From NCBI GenBank assembly GCA_934667105.1, contig CAKULG010000002.1, positions 1 to 64,000 on the forward strand: a stretch of DNA of 64,000 bases, written 5' to 3'. The stretch's first letter is position 1; every line of letters starts with the position of its first letter. A program made the translations under genes and the position numbers. Under the pieces are notes generated by a model. It ran no database searches. It saw only the letters and a program-made list of their open reading frames with translations, and was not told where the DNA came from. This document shows positions 1 through 8,070 of the stretch, piece by piece. The stretch comes from an uncultured Clostridia bacterium. Lineage in GTDB: Bacteria; Bacillota; Clostridia; Christensenellales; Aristaeellaceae.

Positions 1-780
1 GGTCTGCCATGGTCGCTCCCCCCACGGGGAGCGTGGATTGAAATGGAGGGTCGTCCTCCGGCAAGTCGGTTTTTTTAGCGTCGCTCCCCCCACGGGGAGC
101 GTGGATTGAAATAGGTCCTTCATGGGGTCGTTCAGGGTAATGGGCCGTCGCTCCCCCCACGGGGAGCGTGGATTGAAATCTGCACCTCGTTCGCCACGGC
201 CTGGGCGGCGGCAGTCGCTCCCCCCACGGGGAGCGTGGATTGAAATGCTTTTCCCGCGCCTCCGGCTGCTTTTGCATAATCCGTCGCTCCCCCCACGGGG
301 AGCGTGGATTGAAATATGACGCACGCCTGGTCCAGCAGGTCAATGCTTTGTCGCTCCCCCCACGGGGAGCGTGGATTGAAATCCACCCCGCCCGCCGAGG
401 ACGGCGAGGAAGACGGTCGCTCCCCCCACGGGGAGCGTGGATTGAAATTATGCGTGCCGAAAATTTGAGACGGATAACAAGCGTCGCTCCCCCCACGGGG
501 AGCGTGGATTGAAATTTGCGCTTTTGCAGGATGCAAACGCAAAGCCAATGTCGCTCCCCCCACGGGGAGCGTGGATTGAAATGCGTCGCTGCCGTCCTTG
601 CCCGGGTCGCCCTTGAAGTCGCTCCCCCCACGGGGAGCGTGGATTGAAATTTTCTTGCGAAACCAGAAGCGAGCCTTAGATTTGTCGCTCCCCCCGCGGA
701 GCGTAAATTGTAATAACTGACTACAATTTGTAGGCAGTTTGCTATCCGGTTGCTCTCCTCGCGGGACGTGAATTGAGAAT
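1..780 (+). CRISPR. Type I-C CRISPR array, distal (trailer) end
   Basis: Ten identical 33-bp repeats start at 12, 80, 147, 214, 283, 350, 416, 483, 550 and 618. Each begins GTCGCTCCCC, has a short GC inverted repeat in the middle and ends GTGGATTGAAAT. Spacers are 33-36 nt, all different. Two decayed repeats follow at about 684-714 and 749-780. The repeat sequence and the ATTGAAAT 3' end match the type I-C class, and the end that becomes the crRNA 5' handle sets transcription left to right. Decay at the right end agrees with this being the oldest, trailer end. Bases 1-11 are the end of another spacer, so the array, its leader and presumably cas genes lie to the left, outside the window. Confidence 0.97.
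684..780 (+). repeat. Two degenerate terminal CRISPR repeats with one spacer
   Basis: The unit at 684-714 keeps GTCGCTCCCCC but has lost two bases in the stem and ends TAAATTGTAAT. The unit at 749-780 is more diverged (GTTGCTCTCC...GTGAATTGAGAAT). Spacing of 65-66 nt to the neighbours shows they belong to the array. Progressive decay is usual at the trailer end, where new spacers are not inserted. Confidence 0.85.
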
Positions 781-875
781 GGGATTGTTCAGCGTAATGG
801 GCTCTTGGTGCACAAGTCATTTCCCGTAGAAGTTCAGCCGTTTTCTTTTTTGTTGTTCTCTTGTCATACAAATCG

Positions 876-918
876 CCGCCTGTCGTAGTTTGCGTTCTAC
901 AACAGGCGGTTTTATTTT
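876..918 (+). terminator. Intrinsic terminator after the CRISPR array
   Basis: The arms CCGCCTGTCGTAG and CTACAACAGGCGG pair with one C-A mismatch around an 8-nt loop, followed by TTTTATTTT on the + strand. It lies about 95 nt beyond the last decayed repeat and probably ends the pre-crRNA transcript. The rest of 781-989 holds no gene that I can support. Confidence 0.75.
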
Positions 919-989
919 CTATTGTCCATGAGACAATCTGCATTAATAAAAGTCGCACTTTCGCGGGAGCGAAGTGTTGAACGCCGCTG

Positions 990-1385
990 CTATTGAATTT
1001 GAAACGCCCGCTTGATCGCATGTTCTATCGCAGTCTTTGAGCCGTATATCAATGCGGCGTCTAAATAGATAATCATTTCAATAAAAGAAAGCGTATCTTT
1101 CCATATTTCGATGCTTTGGCTTCTCGCCTTCTCTGGTTGAATATCGATTACGATTATATGTGTCAAAGGAGAGTAAAAATCGATTGCCGGACGATAACGT
1201 CCCAGATATTTTTGCGCGATCGAAAAGCAAGCGTCGTAATCACGCGATTCTCTTACCTTTCGTAATTCCGCCGTTTGCGGATATACTCGTTGTAATTCAT
1301 GCGCTGCGCTCAAGGCCCTTCTGACGATATCCATTGCTTGCTTTATTCCATTCCCGGCATTTTCCCCATCCAAAGCGCTGTACAT
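990..1385 (-). CDS. Hypothetical protein, AT-richer than its neighbours
   Basis: A 131-residue soluble protein that I do not recognise. The N-terminal half looks helical and charged; the middle has a hydrophobic strand-like stretch (HIIVIDI) and a C-terminal helical part. There is no signal peptide or membrane segment. A run of six G on the coding strand 8 nt before ATG at 1385 is a plausible ribosome site; the TTG one codon upstream is a weaker alternative. Its codons are clearly richer in A and T than the flanking genes, and it stands alone between the CRISPR array and the marR operon, which suggests recent acquisition. Nothing in the sequence shows its function, and a CRISPR link is only positional. 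Confidence 0.6.
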   Translation of the reverse strand: MYSALDGENAGNGIKQAMDIVRRALSAAHELQRVYPQTAELRKVRESRDYDACFSIAQKYLGRYRPAIDFYSPLTHIIVIDIQPEKARSQSIEIWKDTLSFIEMIIYLDAALIYGSKTAIEHAIKRAFQIQ

Positions 1386-1540
1386 CAAATTTTCCCCCCT
1401 TTATGCATTTGTTCTTCGTATAATTAAACGGTTTTGTATTCGTATTCTTCTACATTCTTACGCTTATCTCCTGCTTTTCCCTTTCCGGCTTTCATGCCGC
1501 GTTGCGAACCGGCCGCCGTCTTTTTTCTTTGCCCGGATCA

Positions 1541-1569
1541 TTGACATTCACAAAAATATATACTATACT
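1541..1569 (+). promoter_or_regulatory. Sigma-A promoter of the marR-MATE operon
   Basis: TTGACA (1541-1546), 17 nt, TATACT (1564-1569). This is a near-consensus housekeeping promoter 49 nt before the MarR start codon. Confidence 0.9.
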
Positions 1570-1573
1570 CAGA

Positions 1574-1591
1574 AAGTACGAAATCGTACTT
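1574..1591 (+). promoter_or_regulatory. Palindromic operator, probable MarR binding site
   Basis: AAGTACGA and TCGTACTT form a perfect inverted repeat with a 2-nt AA spacer. It starts 4 nt after the -10 box, so it covers the expected transcription start. Size and position fit an operator for autorepression by the MarR protein encoded next. Confidence 0.8.
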
Positions 1592-1617
1592 TTTTTAAAA
1601 TACAGGAGGAGGACATT

Positions 1618-2055
1618 ATGGCCATAAACTACAGCGCGATGATGTATCGCGTCAACTGTCTGGCCTCGGATCTGGACGCGCTGTATCATCAGGCCGCGCT
1701 GAAGCTGGGGCTGTCGGACAGCGTGATGTTCGTGCTGTATCTCATTTATGAAAAGCAAGGCAGGTGCCCGCTCAGCAGCATTTGCAGGGAAACCAGCATC
1801 AGCAAGCAGACGTTGAATTCCGCCCTTCGAAAGCTGGAAAAGGAAGGCATTCTTTATCTGGAACAGAGCGGCGGCCGAACGAAAAACGCCTGCCTCACCG
1901 AGAAGGGGCAGGACTACGTCAACCGTACCATCGCCCGGCTGTTCAGCGCGGAATGCAGCGCCTTTCAGGGCTGGACGGAAGAGGAAATCCATCAGCATTT
2001 GCGCCTGATGGAGAAATATAACGCCTGCTTCCGGGAGCAGATCGAAAAAATGTAA
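1618..2055 (+). CDS. MarR family transcriptional regulator
   Basis: A 145-residue winged-helix protein of typical MarR length. The helix-turn-helix is at about residues 50-75 (SSICRETSISKQTLNSALR) and the wing follows (EQSGGRTKNACLTEKG, about 82-100). Flanking helices would form the dimer. The start ATG has a strong AGGAGGA site 7 nt upstream. It is the first gene of a three-gene operon and sits directly behind a sigma-A promoter with an 18-bp palindrome over the start site, so it probably represses its own operon until a ligand binds. Given the efflux pump downstream, the ligand may be a toxic small molecule; that part is inference. Confidence 0.9.
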   Translation: MAINYSAMMYRVNCLASDLDALYHQAALKLGLSDSVMFVLYLIYEKQGRCPLSSICRETSISKQTLNSALRKLEKEGILYLEQSGGRTKNACLTEKGQDYVNRTIARLFSAECSAFQGWTEEEIHQHLRLMEKYNACFREQIEKM

Positions 2056-2069
2056 AGGAGAAACGCGAA

Positions 2070-2690
2070 ATGAATATCATTTCAATCAGCCGCGAATTCG
2101 GCAGCGGCGGCCGCGAGTTGGGAAAGCGGCTGGCCGATTGGATGGAATACGATTATTACGACAGCGAAATCATCGCCGCCGTGGCCCGAGACAGCGGAAT
2201 GGACGAAAACTACGTTGAAAACGCCCTGAGCAATCACGGCTGGAAAAATCAGGCGCTCACCTTCCGGGGAACGCTGCGCTCCGCCGCTTCGATGCAAAGC
2301 GCGCAAGTGGCGCTGCTGCTGGAGCAAAAAAAGGTGATCGAGCGCATCGCCGCCCTGGAGAAGGACTGCGTGATCGTGGGGCGAAACGCGGATGTGATCC
2401 TGCGGGCCTATCGCCCGCTGAATCTGTTCGTCTGCGCCGCCAGGGAGGCGAAGCTGAAGCGCTGCATGGAGCGGGCAAGCGCCGAGGAACGCCTGACGGA
2501 AAAGGAATTGCTGCGCCGAATGAAGCAAATTGATTCCGTCCGCGCCCAGACCCGGGAGCTGCTTGCCGGCCCGCCATGGGGCCAACGGGATGCGTATCAC
2601 CTGATCGTCAACACCACCGAATGGGAAATAAAAGAATTAACGCCCGCCGTCGCGGCCTTCGCGGCGCGCTGGTTTGGGAGAAAGCAATGA
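2070..2690 (+). CDS. Cytidylate kinase-like family protein
   Basis: A 206-residue P-loop protein resembling the Cytidylate_kin2 family. Residues 6-20 (SREFGSGGRELGKRL) carry a modified Walker A, GSGGRELGK, and about residues 99-106 (CVIVGRNA) match the second conserved strand of the family. The C-terminal part is helical with a basic lid-like region (about 130-165). It is shorter and more divergent than true Cmk, so CMP phosphorylation is unproven. It starts 14 nt after marR behind GGAGAAACGCGAA, and its stop overlaps the MATE start (ATGA), which predicts translational coupling. Linked marR-kinase-MATE genes suggest a joint response to a nucleoside-like or other toxic compound. Confidence 0.82.
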   Translation: MNIISISREFGSGGRELGKRLADWMEYDYYDSEIIAAVARDSGMDENYVENALSNHGWKNQALTFRGTLRSAASMQSAQVALLLEQKKVIERIAALEKDCVIVGRNADVILRAYRPLNLFVCAAREAKLKRCMERASAEERLTEKELLRRMKQIDSVRAQTRELLAGPPWGQRDAYHLIVNTTEWEIKELTPAVAAFAARWFGRKQ

Positions 2691-4033
2691 AACAGCGCAT
2701 TCAGTTAGCCGATCATTTTTCCTATGGCCGGTTGATCCGGTTCACGCTGCCCTCCATCGGCATGATGATATTCACCTCCATTTACGGCGTGGTGGACGGC
2801 TTTTTCGTATCCAATTTCGCGGGGAAAACGCCCTTCGCGGCGCTCAACCTGATTTATCCCTTCCTGATGATTTTATCCACCGTGGGCTTCATGTTCGGCA
2901 CGGGCGGCTCCGCCATCGTGGCCAAGGCCTTTGGCGAAGGCAAGCGCGAAAAGGGCAACCAATATTTTTCGCTGTTCGTGTATGTATCCGCCGCGCTGGG
3001 CGTGGTGTTCGCCGGGCTGGGCATCGCCTTTGTGCGCCCCATTGCCAGGCTGCTGGGGGCGGAGGGCGAACTGCTTGAAAACGCAGTGCTCTACGCCCGC
3101 ATTATCTTGATCGCGCTGCCCTTTAACGTGCTTCAGCTGTTGTTCCAATCCTTCTGCGTTACGGCGGAAAAGCCCAAGCTGGGCCTGCTTGTAACCGTTT
3201 TTTCCGGCGTGACCAATATGATTTTAGACGCGGTGCTGGTGGGACTTCTGCCCCAGGAATACAAGCTGGCGGGGGCCGCCGCCGCCACCGCCCTCAGTCA
3301 GGCCGTGGGCGGCGGGATTCCGCTGCTGTATTTCGGGCGGAAAAATTCCAGCATTCTCCGCCTGGGCAAAACGCATTTTGACGGAAAGGCCATCTTTAAA
3401 GCCTGCACCAACGGCTCCTCTGAATTCATGAGCAATATTTCCATGAGCCTGGTGGGGATGCTGTATAACATTCAGCTGATGAAATACGCCGGGGAGGACG
3501 GCGTGGCGGCCTACGGGGTGATGATGTACGTCAGCATGATTTTCGCCGCAGCGTTTATCGGCTATTTCATCGGCACCGCCCCCGTAATCGGGTATCACGA
3601 CGGGGCGAAAAACCACGGCGAGCTGCAAGGGCTGCTGAAAAAAAGCCTAGTGATGATCGGCGGGTTCGGCGTGGCTATGGTTGCCAGCGCCGAATTGCTG
3701 GCCGTGCCCCTGGCGCGCATCTTCGTAAGCTACGACGCGGCGCTTATGGAACTGACGGTTTCAGGCTTCCGCATTTTCGCGCTTTCCTTCCTCTTTATGG
3801 GTTATGCCATTTTCGGCTCCGGCTTCTTCACTGCGCTGAACGACGGCGTGACCTCCGCCATTATTTCCTTCCTGCGAACGCTGGTTTTCCAGGCCGCTGC
3901 CGTGATATTGCTGCCCCTGCTCTGGGGAATCGACGGGGTGTGGTTCTCCATCGTGGCGGCGGAGGTGATGGCGGTGGTTTTCTCGGCGATTTTTCTTGTG
4001 GCGAAGCGCAGGAAATATCATTATTGGGATTGA
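2687..4033 (+). CDS. MATE family efflux transporter
   Basis: A 448-residue membrane protein with about twelve hydrophobic segments and the duplicated MATE layout. N-terminal features are PSIGMMIFTSIYGVVDGFFVSN (helix 1) and GTGGSAIVAKAFGEGKREKGN near residues 70-90; the second half repeats the pattern near KNHGELQGLLKKS. Such proteins expel cationic drugs or metabolites using Na+ or H+ gradients. I chose the ATG at 2687 because it overlaps the previous stop as ATGA; a longer upstream reading frame has no conserved sequence. It is the last gene of the marR operon. The substrate cannot be told from sequence. Confidence 0.92.
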   Translation: MKQRIQLADHFSYGRLIRFTLPSIGMMIFTSIYGVVDGFFVSNFAGKTPFAALNLIYPFLMILSTVGFMFGTGGSAIVAKAFGEGKREKGNQYFSLFVYVSAALGVVFAGLGIAFVRPIARLLGAEGELLENAVLYARIILIALPFNVLQLLFQSFCVTAEKPKLGLLVTVFSGVTNMILDAVLVGLLPQEYKLAGAAAATALSQAVGGGIPLLYFGRKNSSILRLGKTHFDGKAIFKACTNGSSEFMSNISMSLVGMLYNIQLMKYAGEDGVAAYGVMMYVSMIFAAAFIGYFIGTAPVIGYHDGAKNHGELQGLLKKSLVMIGGFGVAMVASAELLAVPLARIFVSYDAALMELTVSGFRIFALSFLFMGYAIFGSGFFTALNDGVTSAIISFLRTLVFQAAAVILLPLLWGIDGVWFSIVAAEVMAVVFSAIFLVAKRRKYHYWD

Positions 4034-4130
4034 AGCTGGAACCATTGCCTGACAAGGGCGCACAGAAAAAAACAAAAAGGAGTTGCTAAGCCTTACACAT
4101 CGCAGGTTTTTTATATTTCATTAAAATAGC

Positions 4131-4160
4131 ATATTAGCTTACTTCTCCGCTAACAAAGAG
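4131..4160 (+). repeat. Remnant of the dispersed intergenic repeat (tail end only)
   Basis: The stretch TTAGCTTACTTCTCCGC followed by TAACAAAGAG resembles the distal part of the tail unit seen at 15211-15475, 17744-17870 and 34036-34353. No hairpin core is attached. Apart from this and the hairpin at 4205, I see nothing in the gap 4034-4361. Confidence 0.45.
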
Positions 4161-4204
4161 GATGACGTTCATCAGAGCGATTATGCACAATTTGACATTG
4201 TCAC

Positions 4205-4232
4205 ACAGGGGCGCAGAAAACTGCGCCCCTGT
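4205..4232. other. Perfect 12-bp hairpin between convergent genes
   Basis: ACAGGGGCGCAG and CTGCGCCCCTGT flank an AAAA loop. It lies between the ends of the MATE gene and the permease gene. There is no T-run on either side, so it may stabilise 3' ends or act as a weak bidirectional terminator. Confidence 0.6.
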
Positions 4233-4361
4233 ACTCTGTGGCTCATAAGGTTTTCATTCGTCACCGACGGAGGGAGATTTCGTCCTCCCTCCGAGAAAGC
4301 GGTATGGGAATAATGCAAAAGCAGGAGATCGGCGAATTTCTCCGCCCGCAAATCCAGTGCG

Positions 4362-5279
4362 TCAGCCCTTCACGGAGCCGAGCATAACGCCCTTGACGAA
4401 GAATTTCTGCACGAAGGGATACACGATAGCCATCGGCAGCGTGCTGATAACGATCAGGGAATATTTCAGCAGCTCGGCGCGCTGCTGGGCAATGGCTTCG
4501 GATTCCATGTCGGTGGTCATGTTTTCCATATTGCCCACGATCAGCAGCTCGCGCAGGATATTTTGCAGCGGCAGCATTTCCTTCTTTTGCAGATAGATCA
4601 TGGAATCGAAATAGGCGTTCCACCGGGCCACCATGTAATACAGCGCGATAACCGCCAGCACGGCCCCCGAGAGGGGCAGCACGATCTGCACCAGATAGCG
4701 CCATTCGCCGCAGCCGTCGATTTGGGCGGATTCATGCATCTCCTGGGGAATCTGGGTGCGGAAATAGGTGCGCATCACCAGCATGTTGTAAATGCTCAGG
4801 GAACTGGGCAGCAGGAAGGACCACATGGTGTTCAGCAGGCCAAGATTCTTGATGCAGATGTAGGTGGGAATCAGACCGCCGCCAAAATACATGGTGATAA
4901 GGCACAGCGTCATGCACACCTTGCCGAAGGGGAAATTCTGGCTCAGGCCGTAAGCGCACAGGATGGTGACCACCATGGCCATGGCGGTGCCCACCGCCGT
5001 GTACAAAACGGAATTCCAGATGCTGCCCCAGGTGTAGGGGTATTGGAAAACGGAGGTATAGCCGTCCAGGGAGAAGCGCTGGGGAATCAGGCTCAGGCCG
5101 CTTAACACCTTGCCGCCGCTGAAGGAGGAGGCCACCACATACAGCAGCGGATACACCATGATGAGGAACAGCAGCGCCATGAGAATCATGTCGATGATGA
5201 TAAAGGCGCGGTCGCTGCCCGTATGCCAGATCTTATTGCGGGTTTTGCTGATTTTCATGTTCTTTTTCACATCTTGCAT
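4362..5279 (-). CDS. Sugar ABC transporter permease, LplC/YtcP type
   Basis: A 305-residue inner-membrane subunit of a CUT1-class carbohydrate importer with six hydrophobic segments. The conserved cytoplasmic loop that docks the ATPase is EMHESAQIDGCGEWRY at about residues 180-195, followed by LVQIVLPLS. The start ATG has GAGGTGA 6 nt upstream and lies 11 nt after the preceding permease gene, so the two are co-transcribed. LplC-type partners usually import di- or oligosaccharides, including alpha-glucuronides or plant and host glycan fragments. No ATP-binding subunit is encoded nearby; a shared MsmK-like ATPase is expected. Confidence 0.92.
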   Translation of the reverse strand: MQDVKKNMKISKTRNKIWHTGSDRAFIIIDMILMALLFLIMVYPLLYVVASSFSGGKVLSGLSLIPQRFSLDGYTSVFQYPYTWGSIWNSVLYTAVGTAMAMVVTILCAYGLSQNFPFGKVCMTLCLITMYFGGGLIPTYICIKNLGLLNTMWSFLLPSSLSIYNMLVMRTYFRTQIPQEMHESAQIDGCGEWRYLVQIVLPLSGAVLAVIALYYMVARWNAYFDSMIYLQKKEMLPLQNILRELLIVGNMENMTTDMESEAIAQQRAELLKYSLIVISTLPMAIVYPFVQKFFVKGVMLGSVKG

Positions 5280-5290
5280 GATCGTTCACC

Positions 5291-6229
5291 TCACCAAATG
5301 GAATTCTGCGTCAGCTTCTTGGAAAGCGCGTTGACGGAAACCAGCACCACCACGTTCACCAGGGAGGTGAACAGGCCGATGGCCGCGGAATAGGAAAACT
5401 GAGGCGAGGAGGAATTCAAAGAAATGTTATAAGAATACGAGCTGATAACCTCGGATACTTCGGTGTTCAGGCTGTTTTGCAGCAGAATGATTTTTTCATA
5501 GCCCAGAGAAAGCAGCGAGCCGCAGCGCATAATCAGCAGCAGCATGAACGTGGGCAGGATGCCGGGAATATCGATGTGCCAGATACGCTTGACGATGCTT
5601 GCGCCATCCACGATGGCGGCCTCGTGCAGCTCGGGGGAAATGCCCGCCAGCGCGGCGATATAGATGATGGAACTGTAGCCCACCTCCTGCCACACGCCGG
5701 ACCAGACGTAGAGCGAATAGAAGTATTCCTTCTTGGCCATGTAATTCACCGGCGGCACGCCCACCAGACCCAGCAGCGCGTTAATCAGACCGTTCTGGGA
5801 ATTGGTGAATTGAATTACCATGGCGCACAAAACCACGGTGGAGATGAAATGGGGCATATAGCTGGCGTTCTGCACGCACTTGACGAATTTGCGATAGGGC
5901 AGATGATTCAGCAGCAGCGCCAGAATCAGGGAAAGCGGGAAGGTGGCCAGGGAGTAAAGGTTAATCACCAGCGTGTTGCGCAGGATGGACCAGAAGCGGG
6001 TGTAATTAAAGAACTTTTCAAAATACTTAAAGCCAACCCAGCTGCAATCCTCCATGGGCTTGGTGATGCGATAATTTTTGAAAGCGATCTGAATGCCGTA
6101 CATGGGGTAATACTTGAAAATAATCAGGATCGCCATGGGGATGACCAGCATCAGATAATACGCACCGTACCGCTTAAAATGCTTTTTCCAATTGAACGGC
6201 TCCCGATGCTTTTTGGCGGCAGTTGTCAT
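5291..6229 (-). CDS. Sugar ABC transporter permease, LplB type
   Basis: A 312-residue membrane protein with six transmembrane segments (first at about 25-45, YYLMLVIPMAILIIF) and the EAA loop ELHEAAIVDGASIVKRIWHI near residues 200-220. It is the usual partner of LplC; the two would form the channel of the importer. It follows the solute-binding protein genes on the same strand with a 141-nt gap that contains a GC hairpin. The start ATG at 6229 has an AAGGG element 13 nt upstream, which is somewhat distant. Confidence 0.92.
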   Translation of the reverse strand: MTTAAKKHREPFNWKKHFKRYGAYYLMLVIPMAILIIFKYYPMYGIQIAFKNYRITKPMEDCSWVGFKYFEKFFNYTRFWSILRNTLVINLYSLATFPLSLILALLLNHLPYRKFVKCVQNASYMPHFISTVVLCAMVIQFTNSQNGLINALLGLVGVPPVNYMAKKEYFYSLYVWSGVWQEVGYSSIIYIAALAGISPELHEAAIVDGASIVKRIWHIDIPGILPTFMLLLIMRCGSLLSLGYEKIILLQNSLNTEVSEVISSYSYNISLNSSSPQFSYSAAIGLFTSLVNVVVLVSVNALSKKLTQNSIW

Positions 6230-6309
6230 ATGTTTTCAGATCCCTTCCTGCATTTTAGATACGATGAAGCGCGTTTATCAGCGCCGTGAAAAATAAAGGA
6301 ACCGGACGA

Positions 6310-6331
6310 GCCTGGGGGGTCTCCCCCAGGC
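6310..6331 (-). other. GC-rich hairpin between binding-protein and permease genes
   Basis: GCCTGGGGG and CCCCCAGGC pair perfectly around GTCT, 40 nt after the stop codon of the binding-protein gene. A T-rich stretch (CCTTTATTTTTC) follows on the minus strand. As in other binding-protein transporters, such a hairpin may stabilise the abundant binding-protein mRNA or terminate part of the transcripts before the permeases. Confidence 0.6.
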
Positions 6332-6370
6332 CCGCCCTTGGGATTTCCTTTGGCGGGAAATCTGCGCGGA

Positions 6371-7999
6371 TTACTTGATGTCGTAGATCTCGGTGAGCAC
6401 TTCGATGTAACGATCGTAGCCGTCGTCCATCAGCTGCTTCTTATAGGCTTCCCAGGCCGCGTCGTCGTTGATATCGCGGATGCCCATGGTGAATTCGCTC
6501 ATGGCGTTGGTGGCGTCGGTCTGGATAAGGTTCTGCAGCTCGCTGCGCTCAGCGGTCAGATCCACATCGCTGCACCAGCTGACCTGGGGCCATCCAACCA
6601 ATTTACGATACTTCATCATCAACAGAGACGCATCTCTTTGGTGCAGATCATCGCCGGTAGCGGAAAGCGCAGTAGCAATTGCTTCGCTCTTCCAAGTGGA
6701 GCCGATCCAGTCGGCATTCCACATACGGTTCAGCTCATCCGCGGAAAGATGCTTCACAACCGCCTTGTTCTCGCCCGCCAGAGAAGTCACGCCCTCTTCA
6801 ATGGTCCAATCGCCGTTCTCATAGATGCCGCCGTAAGCCATATCCTTAATGACTTCTTCGCAATAGAACAGATCGAACCAGCGCACAGCCAGCTCCAGGT
6901 TCTTGCAGGCAGAGGTCACCATGGCGCGAAGAGCCAGCACGTTTTCTTCCTTGCCAGGGGTAACGGAAACGCCGGTGGTGGGGTTCTGGAGAGGAGTCAG
7001 GCAGGTGTAATCGCTAAAGCCAACAGCATTCTCAATATTCTGGGCCGTGAGCATGCGGAAGTGATAGGGCGCGGGGATGCAGGCCACCTTCACGGCGTCC
7101 TTGGTGGTGGTGGTGACGGAGCGCATGTCCACCAGGCTCTGGGTGAAGGCTTCGTCGATGATGAGGCCCTCTTTATACAGCTTGTTGGCATACTTGAGGC
7201 CTTCGCGCAGGCTGTCGCTCAGCAGATCGGAGGTCACCTTGCCATCCTCCACATAGAAATACTGCGCGCCGTTGCAGGCAAAGGGCAGGAAGCAGAAGCC
7301 GTTGAGGATGTAGGCCAGGGGGTTGCCGCCCTCGACGCCGTAGTTGTTGTTGCCGGTGATGATGATTTCATCGTTGGGGTCGCCGTTGCCGTTCATATCG
7401 TTCTGCTTGAAATAGAGCAGCATGGCTTCAAATTCGTCAGTGGTCACAGGGTCGGAAGCGCCGGTAGCCGCCTTATAGGCCTCCAGCCATTCAGTGTACA
7501 CCCACATCTTGGCGGGAGTCGTCTGAGAATCAACATAAGACACCTTAGGGAAGGAATAGATGTGGCCGTCGGGAGCGGTGATCTGCTTGCGGATATCGGG
7601 GTTCTCGTCCAGCAGCGCCTTCAGATACACGCTGTGTTCATCGATGGCTTCATCCAGGGCCACGGCGATGCCGTCCTGGGCGAAGGTGAGCAGATCGCCG
7701 GAAACCATCATATAGATGTCAGGATATTCGCCGGAAGCGATGGAGGTGTTAAAAACGGAAGTACGATCGGCGTTGGGCACTTCGATCCAGTTGATTTTCA
7801 CGCCGGTCTTTTCTTCAAACCATTTGGTCATGGGCAGGTTGGGGAAATCAGTCATGTTGCTGTAGGAGGAGGCCCAGACCGTCAGGCTGTCGGCGCCGTC
7901 GGAAATGGGGAATTGGCCGTGACCGGTCAGCTCGGCCAGCGCGCCGGTGCTGACCAGCAGCAGGCACAGGGTGAGAACCAGGGCAAAGATACGTTTCAT
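6371..7999 (-). CDS. Extracellular solute-binding protein (paralog 1)
   Basis: A 542-residue secreted sugar-binding protein of the large LipO/LplA-like type. Residues 1-22 are a signal peptide ending ALA. The cleavage site has no lipobox cysteine, so either a type I signal peptidase acts or anchoring occurs in another way. Conserved blocks include MTKWFEEKTGVKINWIEVP near residue 60 and a DxNxDG-like loop, NDMNGNGDPNDE, near residue 190. The start was placed at the Met before KRIFAL because AAAGGAG lies 8 nt upstream. It is highly similar along its length to the gene at 8488-10116 and has its own promoter, also duplicated. It feeds the LplBC permeases downstream. Confidence 0.93.
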   Translation of the reverse strand: MKRIFALVLTLCLLLVSTGALAELTGHGQFPISDGADSLTVWASSYSNMTDFPNLPMTKWFEEKTGVKINWIEVPNADRTSVFNTSIASGEYPDIYMMVSGDLLTFAQDGIAVALDEAIDEHSVYLKALLDENPDIRKQITAPDGHIYSFPKVSYVDSQTTPAKMWVYTEWLEAYKAATGASDPVTTDEFEAMLLYFKQNDMNGNGDPNDEIIITGNNNYGVEGGNPLAYILNGFCFLPFACNGAQYFYVEDGKVTSDLLSDSLREGLKYANKLYKEGLIIDEAFTQSLVDMRSVTTTTKDAVKVACIPAPYHFRMLTAQNIENAVGFSDYTCLTPLQNPTTGVSVTPGKEENVLALRAMVTSACKNLELAVRWFDLFYCEEVIKDMAYGGIYENGDWTIEEGVTSLAGENKAVVKHLSADELNRMWNADWIGSTWKSEAIATALSATGDDLHQRDASLLMMKYRKLVGWPQVSWCSDVDLTAERSELQNLIQTDATNAMSEFTMGIRDINDDAAWEAYKKQLMDDGYDRYIEVLTEIYDIK

Positions 8000-8041
8000 G
8001 CAGGTTGCTCCTTTCAAAATTTGTTGAAACGGTATAGCCGC

Positions 8042-8070
8042 ATCATAGCATTCATTTCGTAAATTGTAAA
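8042..8070 (-). promoter_or_regulatory. Sigma-A promoter of solute-binding protein gene 1
   Basis: On the minus strand: TTTACA (8070-8065), 17 nt, TATGAT (8047-8042). The same element, in the same register, precedes the paralog. A 15-base A tract (T on the transcribed strand) at 8099-8113 lies 29 nt upstream of the -35. The remaining sequence of the 8000-8487 gap shows no gene. Confidence 0.75.

Noticed and set aside
122..563. Open frames over the CRISPR array on both strands
   Set aside because: They consist of the translated repeat (RSPHGERG or PRGAWIE patterns) and are artefacts of the 67-bp periodicity.
6338..8062. A 574-codon frame on the + strand opposite the binding-protein gene
   Set aside because: It is an antisense shadow of a GC-rich gene. 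The minus frame has a signal peptide, ribosome site and a paralog.
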